Part shown: piece after piece, positions 22,651 through 34,045 of the stretch
How the letters are laid out: each line of letters opens with the position of its first letter
Numbering within the stretch: position 1 is the first letter of the stretch
Assembly (NCBI GenBank): GCA_035578905.1
Contig: JAQJVL010000002.1
Location: 2,827,229 to 2,891,228, forward strand
Reading direction: 5' to 3'
From: Stictocephala bisonia
Taxonomy: Eukaryota; Arthropoda; Insecta; Hemiptera; Membracidae
DNA: 64,000 nt
Program-made: the position numbers and the translations under genes
Notes under the pieces: generated by a model
What the model was told of the DNA's origin: nothing
What the model saw: the letters and a program-made list of their open reading frames with translations, nothing else
Databases searched by the model: none

Positions 22651-23125
22651 GAAATTGCCATCCCTTATACAAGGTGTTTAAGACCAACCGGCACTTGGAG
22701 TGTAATATTTGCTATCATATAAGACATCACAAGAGTTTAAGGATGTTCTTGTTTTTCAACATCATATGTGTATCAGCAAAAATATCTTTTAACAATTTAT
22801 TCTCATCTACTCTAAGCTTCAGTGTCACTCCGAAGAAATTTTACTTGAAAAAGATGTAAATTATAATGAGTAGAAACTTTAAGAATGTATTGCGCAAAGA
22901 AAAGAACTTAACAAAAGTTCTCTTTGATTTATACTTCATGTCAATAATCAAATGTATAAAGCGGAAATCATGAATTCATTAATTGGACCGTTTTATGCCA
23001 AAAACATGGTTTTCTTTTTAATGATTCGGCCCATAATAATGATCATATCCCTTGAGCAAGTGTCATTTGATATGTGAAGAATTGTTCTAATGAACAATAA
23101 ATGTTTTTTTGTGTGTAATATTGAG
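22651..23125. other. Non-coding sequence
   Basis: No gene or repeat recognised. Confidence 0.5.
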
Positions 23126-23545
23126 CCCTTTTTACTTTCTCCCATATGTGTTAGTACATAGAAAGTATTGTGATTGTTCAAAAAATTTTGTTTACAACTT
23201 GGTCTAAAAATCCATTACACTGAACCCATAAAGGTGGGTTGAAAAAAAAGAATGTTGGTGTCTGTCCGAGTGCGTGTCTGTCTGTGTGTATGTGCAGATC
23301 GTTGGAGACCAAACGGTTGGATCAATTTTTGTAAATTTTTGTATGAAGGTGTATTTAGCCAATATCTCTAGACAATCTTTTCCACTTTTTTAAATGTAAT
23401 TTTTTATAGCTTTACCGATTTTGATTTGATTTTAAGAAAATATGTGAATTGAAATTCAAAATATTATAGTACAAACCGCATGTCCCTAACTGTAATAGTT
23501 TTGAGTTATTACATTTTTTTTAATGAAAAGTAGTAAGCATAGTAA
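23126..23545 (+). repeat. Dispersed repeat, AGAAAGTATTGTGAT family, copy 1
   Basis: Shares TACTTTCTCCCATATGTGTT, AGAAAGTATTGTGATTGTTC, TTGGTGTCTGTCCG and GTGTATTTAGCCAATATCTC in order with 42378-42960, and its later part with 47625-47965. There is no coding frame or clear terminus. The order and wide spread suggest part of a larger retroelement or the untranslated region of one. Confidence 0.65.
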
Positions 23546-25429
23546 GCATTTTCACATAAATTCATGCCTAAAAAGTTTATTATAAGTTTGTAAGGGCTAT
23601 CGCATTCTTAAGAAAGTAATTGACCGTTATAGAGCAATTAAAATTGAAATTAAGTATGTCTTTATTTCTCAAGAGGTGAAGTTATGGCTGGCAAAACCCT
23701 CTCTACCACTTAACCTTAAAATTTAATTAGTATTTTATTAATTAGTACATTAATAGACTCTTAACAAACAATTCAAAGCTTGATCTGTTCAAGGACCTTT
23801 TGTTGAGAATTATGTTTGAAAAGCAATGTTCAAGTACAATATGAATAATAAGGGTATAAGAAAATGTATAAATTAAATACAAAATCAAACATTTTTCAGT
23901 AAAATCATTAACGTGATAGTATAATTTTTAAATACTTGACAGACGAAAGAATATTTTTGTTTTAATTATCTTAATATGAGTAATAAAGCATAACCTAAAC
24001 ACAAAACATTCTATTCCGTATAAATCATTATAATAATTATAAAAATAATGTTAAAGTTTACCTCTTCTTGAGAATATTGAACGGACTATTTTTCACAACG
24101 GAATCGCAGGAAAGTTGTCTTTACACCAATTACCACCATTACCTTTAATACTAATCGGTACTAAACATTTAAGACTCATTTTTCCACTTAGTGTATCAGG
24201 TTTATATCTTGCATTGTTGTTAAGGGACTCATTTTAGTACACGCTCCTAATGGTGATTACGTATAATAGGATAAATTTCGTTGTTCTCATTTATACTTTC
24301 ATACAAAGTATAAAAATATTACTCAACTGCAAATTTCATCTTTCTAGACTAACGATACGATATTAACTTATCAAATAAGTCGATTAAGTTTAATTATGAA
24401 ATCATTCGATTTATCTCTTTTTTGCGATAGGAGTATCAATATTGTAATGCATGGGACTTTATAACGGCGAGTTCATCAGTAACTCACTAACCATTATAAG
24501 TTATAACTTATATACGTCTGGACTACTAGGCACTATAAGCACCAACAGCTTAGCACCTATACTATTCCATGGGTTGGTTAGTAAAAAATATTGTTTTTTA
24601 ATGTAGTTCGATATTTATCTGCATACTTTCATGAACAAATTATTTGAATGACTATGCGGATTCATAATAAGAAGTACGGTTTATCATTTAAAAGTCGTGT
24701 TTCTTCTTCTGTCAATTTCTTTTTACAGTTAGTTACAGTCTGTTACTTATTGTTTAATTATTTTTTGATATTATATTTAGTTTTTTTACTATTTGAGACC
24801 AGTTATTTACAGTTTTGTTTGGAATTAATTCTTTAGGGTGCTTTATTTATAGTTTTTGTTCGGAGTTCATGTATTGTACTTGCTACTTTGGATTCAATTT
24901 TTACATTTGATATGTCAGGTTATGTTTAGGATTGTTGTTTATGGACACATTTTAATATTTTTTTTTTAATTTTCTAACAGTCATTATATAATTTACGTTT
25001 TGTACCTGTTTATTAGCGACAGTTTTAGACGATTTTCGTTGTTTCTTTTTCATATTTTATATTTGTTTGCAGATTATAATTCTGTTTGATATTGTTATTT
25101 GAAATCGAACACTGGTATCCAAATTATAGTTTTACCAAGAAAGCCACCAATAACCAGAAAAAGAATTTGAAATAAAATGAATTGTAAAATGAATTTTCTA
25201 TTTTAGTCACAAACATGGTATGATGAATTTTTTTCCTACCCAACCCAGTTTCTTATTTCAGTTCCGTGTTGCAATTTAAGTTCCAACTAGTATTAATGTT
25301 CTGTTTTTATTTTCATAAGTTATTCCACTGAATGCCAATCTCTTCATAAAAGATGCTGCAGAGAATATAGATAATGAAGAAAAAAAACTTTAATTTTTGG
25401 CTGGATATAGAATGTTAACTATACGGTAG
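23546..25429. other. Non-coding sequence
   Basis: AT-rich. At 23650-23725 there is a weak relative of the fragments at about 7995 and 32275 (GTCTTTATTTCTC ... CCCTCTCTACCACTTAACC). T-rich sequence dominates 24800-25100. No gene recognised. Confidence 0.45.
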
Positions 25430-25700
25430 TGACCATGAATACGGACAAAAAATCTCTGATGTCATTCCCAAAACAGCAACGACCACTTCCTCCTCCAACA
25501 TCCATCATTCATCAGTTATCAGTCGGCGAGGAGTTCCAGTGACTCACGTACGGCTCACCCTTGGCCCCGAATGCCGATGGGCCGTGACACGCACCGGAGA
25601 GTCCCTAGTGGTCAGCAGGAAGTGATAGTTTGTGGAACTCGTGACGGCGTTAGTGTTCCTGTGAGGTATGGAGTCTTCTCAGTTAGAGGGTTTGTTCATG
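25430..25700. other. Isolated GC-richer segment
   Basis: A stretch of about 250 bases clearly less AT-rich than its surroundings (for example CTTGGCCCCGAATGCCGATG), with no long open frame and no tRNA-like boxes. It could be a piece of a repeat or an untranslated exon. I could not assign it. Confidence 0.35.
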
Positions 25701-25837
25701 GAACTTGAAGCATGAAGATACAGGATCATAAATGGATCATGAACGAAAGGAAACAGAACTGTATACTTTCTGAAAAATTTACTACCTGAACTGTTTAGTA
25801 GTAAAACCTCTTTCTTAAAAAGAGAGAAAGTGCTTTG

Positions 25838-26045
25838 GGAGATCAGTGGCCGAGCAATAAAAGGCGTTAGGATTGTGCAGGTTCCAATCCTGACCTGGAC
25901 TCGACAATTTTATCAGTAGTGTTTACCTTGCACTGTACTGGTTCTCCCCTTTTCTACCCTTAAATAAGTCCCTACCTTACTGGCTTGACTTCTTCAGACT
26001 GTGTACTTAATCCTTAAGTTCTCAATCCCTATGGCTGTTTTACAT
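25838..26045 (+). mobile_element. tRNA-derived SINE, family 2, copy b
   Basis: The head CAGTGGCCGAGCAATAAAAG and GCAGGTTCCAATCCTGACC correspond to A and B boxes. The body TTTACCTTGCACTGTACTGG then TTCTCCCCTTTTCTACCC matches the copies at 22425 and 27840. There is a truncated head between the boxes. Confidence 0.75.
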
Positions 26046-26744
26046 ATTTACTTTTTTAAATTTTTCCGCACACTGTTTTATATTTTCAATGGAAAGAAAA
26101 TCTGTCTTATTTTTTTTTTTTTTAATTTAATTTTTTCCCCCTACTATTAAATTATGTTATGAACTGACTACAATACTTGTGATGGTTACAAGAAGTTATA
26201 TTATACCTGTAATGTTTTTAACTTTCTAGAACTATATTTAAAATGACCTCCCACATTACTATTTACATCAATGTACAGTATAGACTTTCTTCATAATTGA
26301 AAAGACAGAATCTTGAATGATCTTTGAATGATAACAAACAAGTTACATAAAAGTGTTTATATTACATCGCATTATTCTTTTTATTATGAAGAAGTTTAAA
26401 CCAGTTTATGAACAATGTTTAATGATTTTTCTCCTTTAATTTAATTTCGTTTCAGTTAGTTTGCATTATGATTATAATATTTGATTTTTGAGCTAGATAG
26501 AATTTAGTTCAGGAAAAAAATTAAAATATTCTTCCCATGTTTTAGATTTCTTAATTGTTTAATTTCTCATCCAATAAATCAATAAGTTTAAAAATAAATA
26601 TTTTTAGTTCTTTTACGGAATATCCCACATTCTTTGGTTATTTCTACATTTGTGGTACGTTTTATAGTTTAACTGTCTTTACTTGTAAACGTAGAAGATC
26701 AGTTTGAACAAAGATATAAACAAAATAGTTACAATTTGAATCAT
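26046..26744. other. Non-coding sequence
   Basis: AT-rich with T-runs at about 26108-26140. No gene recognised. Confidence 0.5.
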
Positions 26745-27150
26745 CATCATCGGTTTAGCAGCTCCAGTCTTCAGGGTGTGCCTCTTCCACCTTCTCCTGT
26801 CCATGTATATTCTGTCTTCCTCAATTTATTGTAGCTGCTGTCCTTTGAGTATTATGTCTTCCTTAGTGACGTTCGTCCAATTATTTCGTGGTCTCCCAAG
26901 TCTTCTTTTGCCATCAAAATCTCTTTTCAACCACATTTTTTCCACTCTTCTTTCCTCCATTCTTCTTACATGGCCAAACCATGCTAACCTTGCCATTCCG
27001 ATCTTCTCTCCAGCTGTTCTATTACACCCAAAGTGGACTCTTATGTCTGTATTTCTTATTCTGTCTCGTCTGTTCTTCTGTATTATTTTAGTCCTTACAA
27101 TTCCATTCCAGATGTCTCTATTCTACTATGGTCTTTTTATATAGAGTTTC
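26745..27150 (-). pseudogene. C-terminal fragment of an RTE-like reverse transcriptase
   Basis: Read on the minus strand, the frame from about 27060 to 26840 gives GCNRTAGEKIGMARLAWFGH followed by VRRMEERRVEK and GKRRLGRPRNNW. These are the closing motifs ('RxRWxGHxxRM', 'GKRxxGRPxxxW') of RTE/BovB-like proteins. The 3' end closes with a (GAT)n tail (ATCATCATCATCGG on the plus strand at about 26741-26755), as RTE elements often do. Only the last 80 residues or so remain, so it is 5'-truncated and inactive. Plus-strand open frames here are antisense shadows. Confidence 0.8.
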
Positions 27151-27839
27151 TAGGCTGTAAGTTAAAATAGATATAAAATATGAATTGAACATTTTTAGTT
27201 CATATAATTGTAATTAGCTCATAAACTTTTATTTAACAAATTCAGACTTAAATATACGACTTCTTAACTGTGGGAACTTCATAAAGTTTGCACCTTTCTT
27301 GGTAGAAAATACAAAAAAATTCGTAAACTCAATTGGGAATCTTCAGTTTGTTAAATTTCACATTATCACTTGATTGATACTGCTGAGGTGGAATAAAACA
27401 ATATTTTTATATGTTATCTAAATTGCCTCCTGGTAAAATAATACAGGTCACAGGATTTATGCTAGGGACTGCGCATTAGGGAGGCATGAAGCAGTGTACG
27501 TGTGTGGTAAGCTGAGCTGATCCGCAGTGTAAGCCAACAATCTCCCCTTGAGCGGTCTACACTACCCCCGGAGGGGGGGTTTGTTTAATTCACTACGCTC
27601 TCTGCAAAGGTCTTACCATAACACCAGTTGCCCTTGGATAACTTGGATGAACATTAATCATAACTGAATTGAATTGAGGGATATAAGCATTGCTGAAACA
27701 AACTTGATGAATTTATTGTAGTGTTTCACAATTTCTTCAACTAATAAATTCTTTAGTAGCAAGACAAAAAAGGTTAAACATTTAAAAATGTTGAAACACA
27801 CTTAGTACTGAAAGTGGGAGAGTAAGAGATTAAATAAGG
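27151..27839. other. Non-coding sequence with a GC-richer patch
   Basis: 27425-27620 is GC-richer, with CTACCCCCGGAGGGGGGGTT at about 27562-27582. No frame, promoter box or inverted ends explain it. Confidence 0.4.
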
Positions 27840-28075
27840 GAGAGCCGGTAGCTGAGCGGTCTAAGGCGTTAGGACTCTGAACCTTGACGCATCGATAGCG
27901 CAGGTTCAAGCCTTGGCCTTAGCTGTTAGTTTTTATCAGTAATATTCACCTTGTACTGTATTGGTTGTTCCCTTACTCTTTCTGAATAAGTTCTCCACTC
28001 AGATCAATATTCTATGGAGAATGGGCAAACTAGGGTTAAATAAGTTCGGCCTCTCCTAAAAAAAGGGAAAAAACC
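27840..28075 (+). mobile_element. tRNA-derived SINE, family 2, best copy
   Basis: The head GCCGGTAGCTGAGCGGTCTA is a good A box and GCAGGTTCAAGCCTTGG a good B box, resembling a leucine- or serine-type tRNA with a long variable arm. The body (TTCACCTTGTACTGTATTGG, AATAAGTTCTCCACTCAGAT) and the end (GGCCTCTCCTAAAAAAAGGG) are shared with the copies at 22425 and 25838. It is presumably transcribed by Pol III if active and moved by LINE enzymes. Confidence 0.85.
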
Positions 28076-28274
28076 TTGTAACTAGTCCGGGATTCATTCC
28101 CCAAGCTGTTGTATTTACATTCGTGCCATGATACGGAAGTTATGTTAAATCGTTGGTCCAATGAGTGTAAAAAGCAAAAATTAGCTCATATAGGCACGCT
28201 ATACGACGAAGGTTTTATTAACTGGGCATCCTCCATATAAAAAACACACAAATTAATTTATAAGTTAATTAATT

Positions 28275-28435
28275 AATTAATTTCTTATCCGGATTCCTAG
28301 CGGATAAGAAATACCACAGTGGACGTAAACATTATTGGGGAACAGTTTTTAGAGCAATAAAATACTTGTCGAGTGATATTGAATTAACAGAAACAAAAAA
28401 AGTAGTGGTGGTGAATCAACGGAAAAGATTTCAAA
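28275..28435. mobile_element. Miniature element of the AACGGAAAA family, 5'-truncated copy
   Basis: CGGATTCCTAGCGGATAAGA through ATTATTGGGGAACAGTTTTT matches the right halves of 5887-6174 and 21697-22000. The end GTGAATCAACGGAAAAGAT is the family terminus. The left half is missing. Confidence 0.75.
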
Positions 28436-28500
28436 ATACTATTTTGTTACTGATGTAACATTAAATATATATATAAAAAAAATAATAATAAAAAAAACCG

Positions 28501-28650
28501 CTCAATGTGGTGGCTCAGTGGTTAAGAGTTCGGACTGTGGAGGGCAAGTTCCAAGGTTTGAATCCGCAACTGAGCTAGCGTTTGGTGCCTCACTCATTAA
28601 GTAACGTTTACGCACAGGCCTGCTGGCCCATGTAAAATATAAGAGAAGTC
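28501..28650 (+). mobile_element. tRNA-derived SINE, family 1, copy b
   Basis: The A box lies in GGTGGCTCAGTGGTTAAGAG and the B box in AAGGTTTGAATCC. The tail CGTTTACGCACAGGCCTGCT then GGCCCATGTAAAAT is the family 1 signature. This copy has both promoter boxes. Confidence 0.88.
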
Positions 28651-29224
28651 TGGTTTCAATTGACTAGTTATGTTTTTATGACCAGAAACTGACAGAATCC
28701 TGCTTTTAGTGCTAAACTTGAGAATGAAACACCACCTTATCTAAATTCTACTAGGACATATAATTCAATTACCTTATACATATTCAAGTGAAAACATGTT
28801 CGATCCACAAATGTGAAATCAAAGCTCACTACAAAATTCTACTAGGTTGTTGATTCAACTAAAAATTATGTAATAAAGTGGTTATAGTAAATGTCCCAAC
28901 CAGATTGGGGTAGATGATGTTTTTTTGATCAGGGAATTTCCTCTGTAACCCAGATTTTAAAATATTTTAATTTAAAACCCAAAAATAATCTTCAGACTCA
29001 TATGATTTTCTGCAAGCCTTGAAATTCCGTTCTATCTGATGTAGTTGATTTGTTAACTATTATTGTAATTTATTTATAGTTGAGATTTTAATATTAAAAT
29101 CAGTAATTTTAGCTGCGGACAGACGATCAAATGCTGTTCTACCTTGTGGACAGAATGAATAATTGACACACGTAAGTAATTTTAATATTTTTCTATCCGC
29201 TTATCAACCACTTTTACCTTTTTT
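28651..29224. other. Non-coding sequence
   Basis: No gene or clear repeat. Short similar blocks (AAATTCTACTAGG) occur at about 28741 and 28834. Confidence 0.45.
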
Positions 29225-29372
29225 AACATTACTCGCCAGTTTAAATGGGTCTGCAGGCCTGTGCGTGAACTTTACTCAACGGGTTAAGTATAGACCGTTT
29301 GCTCAGTTGGGGGATTTGAACATTAGAAAATACAATCCTCAGATAGAAGCCTTATCTACTAGGCCATCACGC
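29225..29372 (-). mobile_element. tRNA-derived SINE, family 1, copy c
   Basis: On the minus strand the head reads GATGGCCTAGTAGATAAGGC (A box region), then a B-box-like TGTTCAAATCCCCC. The tail is GTTGAGTAAAGTTCACGCAC then AGGCCTGCAGACCCATTTAA. The plus-strand open frame here is an artefact. Confidence 0.85.
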
Positions 29373-29671
29373 AGGCAAACTTAAGACCAAATTAACACTG
29401 TTTAAGTTTGAAGTTGCTTGTGTTTCCATCAAAATTTGAAATTAATTATTACAACTTACAAAAAGCCAAATGGCATATGGCAGCATTCATACTCAACTAA
29501 TCTCATTACATTAATTTCCACTAAACTAAAACTAAGAAAAATTAACTAAAAGAACACAAGAAATTACAAATACAGAACAAATAAAACAAATATATAAAAC
29601 AGCAGTAGTAACTTGGCAAAAGCGTAGTAACAAAATCAACCGTAACCTGAAAATCATAATAAATAGTTTTG

Positions 29672-29870
29672 GGATCTTTACCGTTAATTCACTTCCATAA
29701 CCATAACTTAGGTTATCCTAACAAAATCAATCCAAACCTAACGTAACATAACTTAACCTAACATAACATAACTAAACCTAACCTAACATAACATAACTAA
29801 ACCTAACATAACCTAACCAAATCTAACATAACCTAAACAAAGTAGTAGTAGTGATCTAACGGAAATGGTC
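29672..29870. mobile_element. Miniature element of the AACGGAAAA family, TTAGG-like subtype
   Basis: The ends GGATCTTTACCGTTAATTCA and GTGATCTAACGGAAATGGTC are inverse. The interior is CATAACCTAACCTAAC-type repeats like those at 8335-8440. No coding. Confidence 0.78.
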
Positions 29871-31834
29871 TTAGTTTTTAATTATATTTTGTTAATATTG
29901 GGCTAGTAATTAAGAAAATCTTTTTGATAACATTTACGATATTTACATTATAATATATTATAATAAATTCCACTTGGAAAAGATTGACATATGAACATAT
30001 TATGTGTTATTTTTAGATGAAAGGCCCTTCTCAGCCCAGTTCAAGGATAGGTTCAAGGCGTGACGGCATGAGCCACGACTCGATTATTGTTTCGCTGATA
30101 ATAAAAAGGAAAAATAGTACAGAACCATGTAATGGACGTTTGTACTGCGATATGTGGGAATTACTAAACATAATTCAAACCTGCCTTATCAGACATATTG
30201 TGTAAAAAAAGCAACAAATAGTCTGGAGAGATTATTACAATATATTGCACGGTGTAACCTCGTTAACATTTATACTGATTGAGCACTTTACACGTGATTC
30301 GGAAAATTTACTACATAGACTTTTTTTATGTTTTAGTTACATTATACAGGGAGATCGAGCATAACTAGAATATTTATTAAAGTTAGAATATTTCCCCCTT
30401 ATGGTTCCTTACAATACATTAACGTTTTAATTAAGAACTAATATCTTGTAGCACCTTACGAGAAATATTTCTAACAATCTTGACTGTTATCTTATTGAAC
30501 CTTGATAGCTAAATTGTTGTTCAATTTATTTTTAACAGTAGCAACCTATAATAAAATAAAATTATTCGTATGTGAACGTAAATATTAAAGATATGACTGA
30601 AACTAGAATGTGTTTATATTGTCCAAACTATTTAAGAAATTATTTTTTTTTTTTAAATATTGAAATGATTTAGATATATATCTTAAACATTCCGATATTC
30701 TTGTTAATGAACATTTATTTTAAAACTTTTTGAAGTTAGATGTTTTATTGAACACTGTGTTATGTTGAGAGGTAATTTTGATTCATACTCATTTTCTGGT
30801 ACTTATATATTTACTGTTTAACAGAACGATCATTTTACAGTCTAAATATTTTTAGCGTGGAATTGTTTTGGTTCTTTTAGTGACGAATTGTTTTAATGAA
30901 ATATATTTAAAAATTCAGTTCCATTTCAGTATTATTTTGATTATTGTTTTGTGCCATTTGTATATTATTATGTACTGCACCACTAGGATGAGAGAGAGTT
31001 TCAATATTCTCTTTAACACTACCCTATTTTCATATTGTTGTATATTATTAAAAAAAATGGAAAATCTAAAAAGAAGTTTGTTTTCATTTCCAAACAATAT
31101 TTTTCAGTTAACTCATTTAATATTTATTAAAATTTCATTTTACTTGCTCTAAATATTTAGCTTTTATTTATTACCCCATTTATCTACTTTGACTGTATTG
31201 GAAATTAGTAAGTAAATAAAAATACAATATATTTGTGGCAATATTTTACAATTTAGTTGTAATCCTGTCAAAAATGCTCTCTATAATATTTTTTTATAAT
31301 TCCATGGTGGTGTGAAAGTTTTAGATGGTTAGGTTATGAAATTACTTTTTTTAAATTGTTATTCGGTTCTTGCCATTTTTCTTTTAGAAACACTTTATTT
31401 ACTAAATACATTACTGTACACATTTTTATACGTATTTGATCAGTTTTAATTTATATATAATTTTAAGACAATACTAGAAACCAGGGTCTACCTAATTCTA
31501 GCTACACTGAGAAGATATAATACTGTGCCGATATCTAGGAGGCAATTGGAGAGATTCTGTAAATAACCGAATATAGTAAAATACATATTTAAACAGCATT
31601 TATTTGTGTTCTAAGTTTGTTTGTTCAGACGCTTCCAGTTCCGACGCCACTGGGTATGTTTACCTTTATGAGTGTGTCCAGAAATATCAGTTGTGTGTAA
31701 CCCAGGATTTGCAATTCTGCCGTAAATACATCGCCTGATTGTTAAAACGTGTGCAACTCTGCCTACATGATTACCTCTTGAATCTACAATGATACACAAG
31801 CATGTAGATTCCAGATATAGATCGCCCAACAGCA
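29871..31834. other. Non-coding sequence
   Basis: AT-rich with no recognised domain. A small less AT-rich patch at 30015-30080 follows an acceptor-like ATGTGTTATTTTTAG and is open in two frames (MKGPSQPSSRIGSRRDG or DERPFSAQFKDRFKA-stop). No convincing donor follows, so I do not call an exon. A 94-codon frame at 30868-31152 is low-complexity and hydrophobic. Confidence 0.4.
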
Positions 31835-31935
31835 TTATGATCTCACACGGGCTACAGGCATGTATGTGAAATTTATTCAACCATCTGATCAGAGGAACCT
31901 TGAACCTAAGACAGAAGAATATTTTTGTCCAAATT
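31835..31935 (-). mobile_element. Degenerate SINE family 1 fragment
   Basis: On the minus strand, GTTGAATAAATTTCACATAC then ATGCCTGTAGCCCGTG resembles the family 1 tail, with AGGTTCAAGGTTCC upstream as a remnant B box. Divergence is high. It falls within a 121-codon minus-strand frame (31611-31976) that is therefore unlikely to be a gene. Confidence 0.5.
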
Positions 31936-32270
31936 TCGTACTTTATTTTTCTGTTACTTTGACTACAACAACCCATAATGCACCACTATCCTGCAAGGCA
32001 AAGTGTCTTAAATCACATTAAATATATACATGAATTAATAATGAAACTAGTGAAAAAGAGTGATGAAAAGATTTTAAACACAGAAACGTAAAGCTTAGAT
32101 TCTCTGTTCATATCATTTATCTGTTAAAGACTACATTTTTTAAAATATAAATTTCATAATTTACTCAAATACACTTTTCAATAATTAAGTATTACAAAAC
32201 ACAGTTCTTTTCAATCAAACTAATTCTCTAAACTGTATTTGAAAAGAAATGAAAAAAATGCTTTTAATTA
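31936..32270. other. Non-coding sequence
   Basis: Nothing recognised. Confidence 0.5.
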
Positions 32271-32274
32271 AGAA

Positions 32275-32490
32275 GTGGTGTTAAGAATAAAAATCCTCTC
32301 AACCACTCAACCTCATGTATTTGGTCATTTTTGCAAAACACTGGTAAGAAGGAAATAGGTCGTTAACTAATCAGTGAATATATAAGGAATAAAAATACTC
32401 TCTAACACTCAACCTCAAAGGTATTTGGTCACATTTGCAAAACACTGGTAAGAAGGAAATAGGTCGTTATTTAATCAGGAAATATATATG
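32275..32490 (+). repeat. Tandem duplication, 104-bp unit, two copies
   Basis: TATTTGGTCA...TTTGCAAAACACTGG followed by TAAGAAGGAAATAGGTCGTT occurs at 32318 and again at 32422. Each is preceded by AATAAAAAT-CTCTC-AAC-ACTCAACCTCA. The copies are about 90 percent alike. No known family. Confidence 0.85.
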
Positions 32491-33502
32491 TCATAAATAA
32501 CAAAATCTCCTTTTTATATCCATGATTTTACTTCACCACGTTCTAAAAAGACAAGTTACAATATTGTTCAATAAATACGTTGTTTTGTAACGACGAATAT
32601 AACACTTTTTTTAGGTAATACACTTGCGGTGACAGTATCTGTTAATTATTACCTTCTAAAACTGATTCAGTTGTAATGCATAAATTATGACTAGTCGGCA
32701 TTGAACGCCAAAATGCATTCTAGTGATGAACCTTTCTCGTGACAGTAACACTTTCAGTACCCCAACAACCTTGCACGCACACAGGTATCGTAGTACCGAC
32801 TCTAATCACTACATAAAAGCCAAGGCTCACTTCCAACCTTCTCAGGGAAGATGTCGTGACACTGAAAATGTCCGTAATGAGCTCACTGGTTCATCTCCAT
32901 CGCACGTTTAGGTGTCGTGTCTTCAAAAACTACGACACCAATGTTTTGTGACCTCAGGATGCAATACAAAACGTCAATACAAATTTTAAAACAGTATTTA
33001 TAAATATTTTGACTTTGGTAGAAAGGGATATAGTAGGTAATTTTGTTTTGAATGAAATATGTATCTATGACATTTCTTCATGGATCATAAGGAAGTATAG
33101 TAAGGATTAAGGATCACCCTGTGTTAATTAATACGGGTTTTTGCCTGTTTAGTTAACTCATAACAAGATGTTGGCATGTGTCTCAGCAAAATCATTAAGC
33201 ATGTGTCCAGGATGCTCATATGACTTTGACTCTGTTAAACACTAATTCACAATCTATATGTTTTCAGGTTTAAACATAGTGCAATGATAGTTTGTCAAAG
33301 TATTGTAATAACAAACGTCTGAAATTAAAATCCAGAATGCAACGATTATAGAACTCACAAGTGCAGTGTACAGTGAGAGGTGTGGTTGAGTGGCATTACA
33401 CCTTCCTTTGAATGAGGACATTCAAAATACTCGAAATAATTAAATTTAAAACTGACACATTATGCTTTCCATTATTTATTATTTGTCTGGTTATAAATAA
33501 TA
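32491..33502. other. Non-coding sequence
   Basis: No gene recognised. A GC-richer patch at 32700-32930 has a 62-codon open frame and a small hairpin (GGTGTCGT / ACGACACC at about 32910-32938) but no identifiable function. Confidence 0.4.
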
Positions 33503-34045
33503 GAAGTTATAACCATACAAATAAGCAAAAGTTGAGTTTCCTCACTATATTAAGAAATTGTCCTGCAGGTAACGCTAATAATTAGATCTCTCATCAGCAA
33601 AAAGTAACATTGGTCCTCCGGGCCGGATGGTCTAAAAAGAGTTGTCCGTCTACACACTGCTAACGGACAGACCTTAAGACCAGTAACGAAGATTTCACTC
33701 CTGCTTCAAGTGTAAACGTGTTATATTTGTGAACCAAAGTGGTTCACATGGTGGGGTATGAACTGGACTTTGACAGCATATGTTTATATTTAATGTTTTC
33801 TTTTTGTTTACCTAACCACTTTGGTAACTATGTAAAATAAATAAGTGGTTGACACATTTTCTCTTTTGGTTAATGTACAGTTTTTGCTCTCTGCACAGTA
33901 TTGACATACCTAATTGTGTAAACTGTGGAAGTTATAACCATATAAATAAGAAAAAGTTGAATGTTCTCAATCTATCAAGAAATAGTCCTCCAGATAACAC
34001 CTAATAATTAGATCCCTCAACAGTAAAAAGTAACATTATTGTTAA
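33503..34045 (+). repeat. 115-bp direct repeats flanking about 310 bases
   Basis: GAAGTTATAACCATACAAAT ... TAATAATTAGATCTCTCA ... AAAAAGTAACATT (33503-33612) is repeated as GAAGTTATAACCATATAAAT ... TAATAATTAGATCCCTCA ... AAAAAGTAACATT (about 33929-34038). The spacer starts with CCTCCGGGCCGGATGGTCTA. It could be a short LTR-like or duplicated unit. Neither coding nor a primer-binding site is visible. Confidence 0.7.

Noticed and set aside
26776..27144. 122-codon hydrophobic plus-strand gene
   Set aside because: It is the antisense shadow of an RTE-like reverse transcriptase tail on the minus strand.
27840..27920. Functional leucine tRNA gene
   Set aside because: A and B boxes are present, but the acceptor stem and anticodon arm do not close, and the body continues as a SINE shared with two other loci.
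30003..30202. Coding exon after an acceptor-like TATTTTTAG
   Set aside because: Two frames are open but no convincing donor or known motif follows; left as an open question only.
31611..31976. 121-codon minus-strand gene
   Set aside because: It overlaps a degenerate SINE fragment, which accounts for its more balanced composition.
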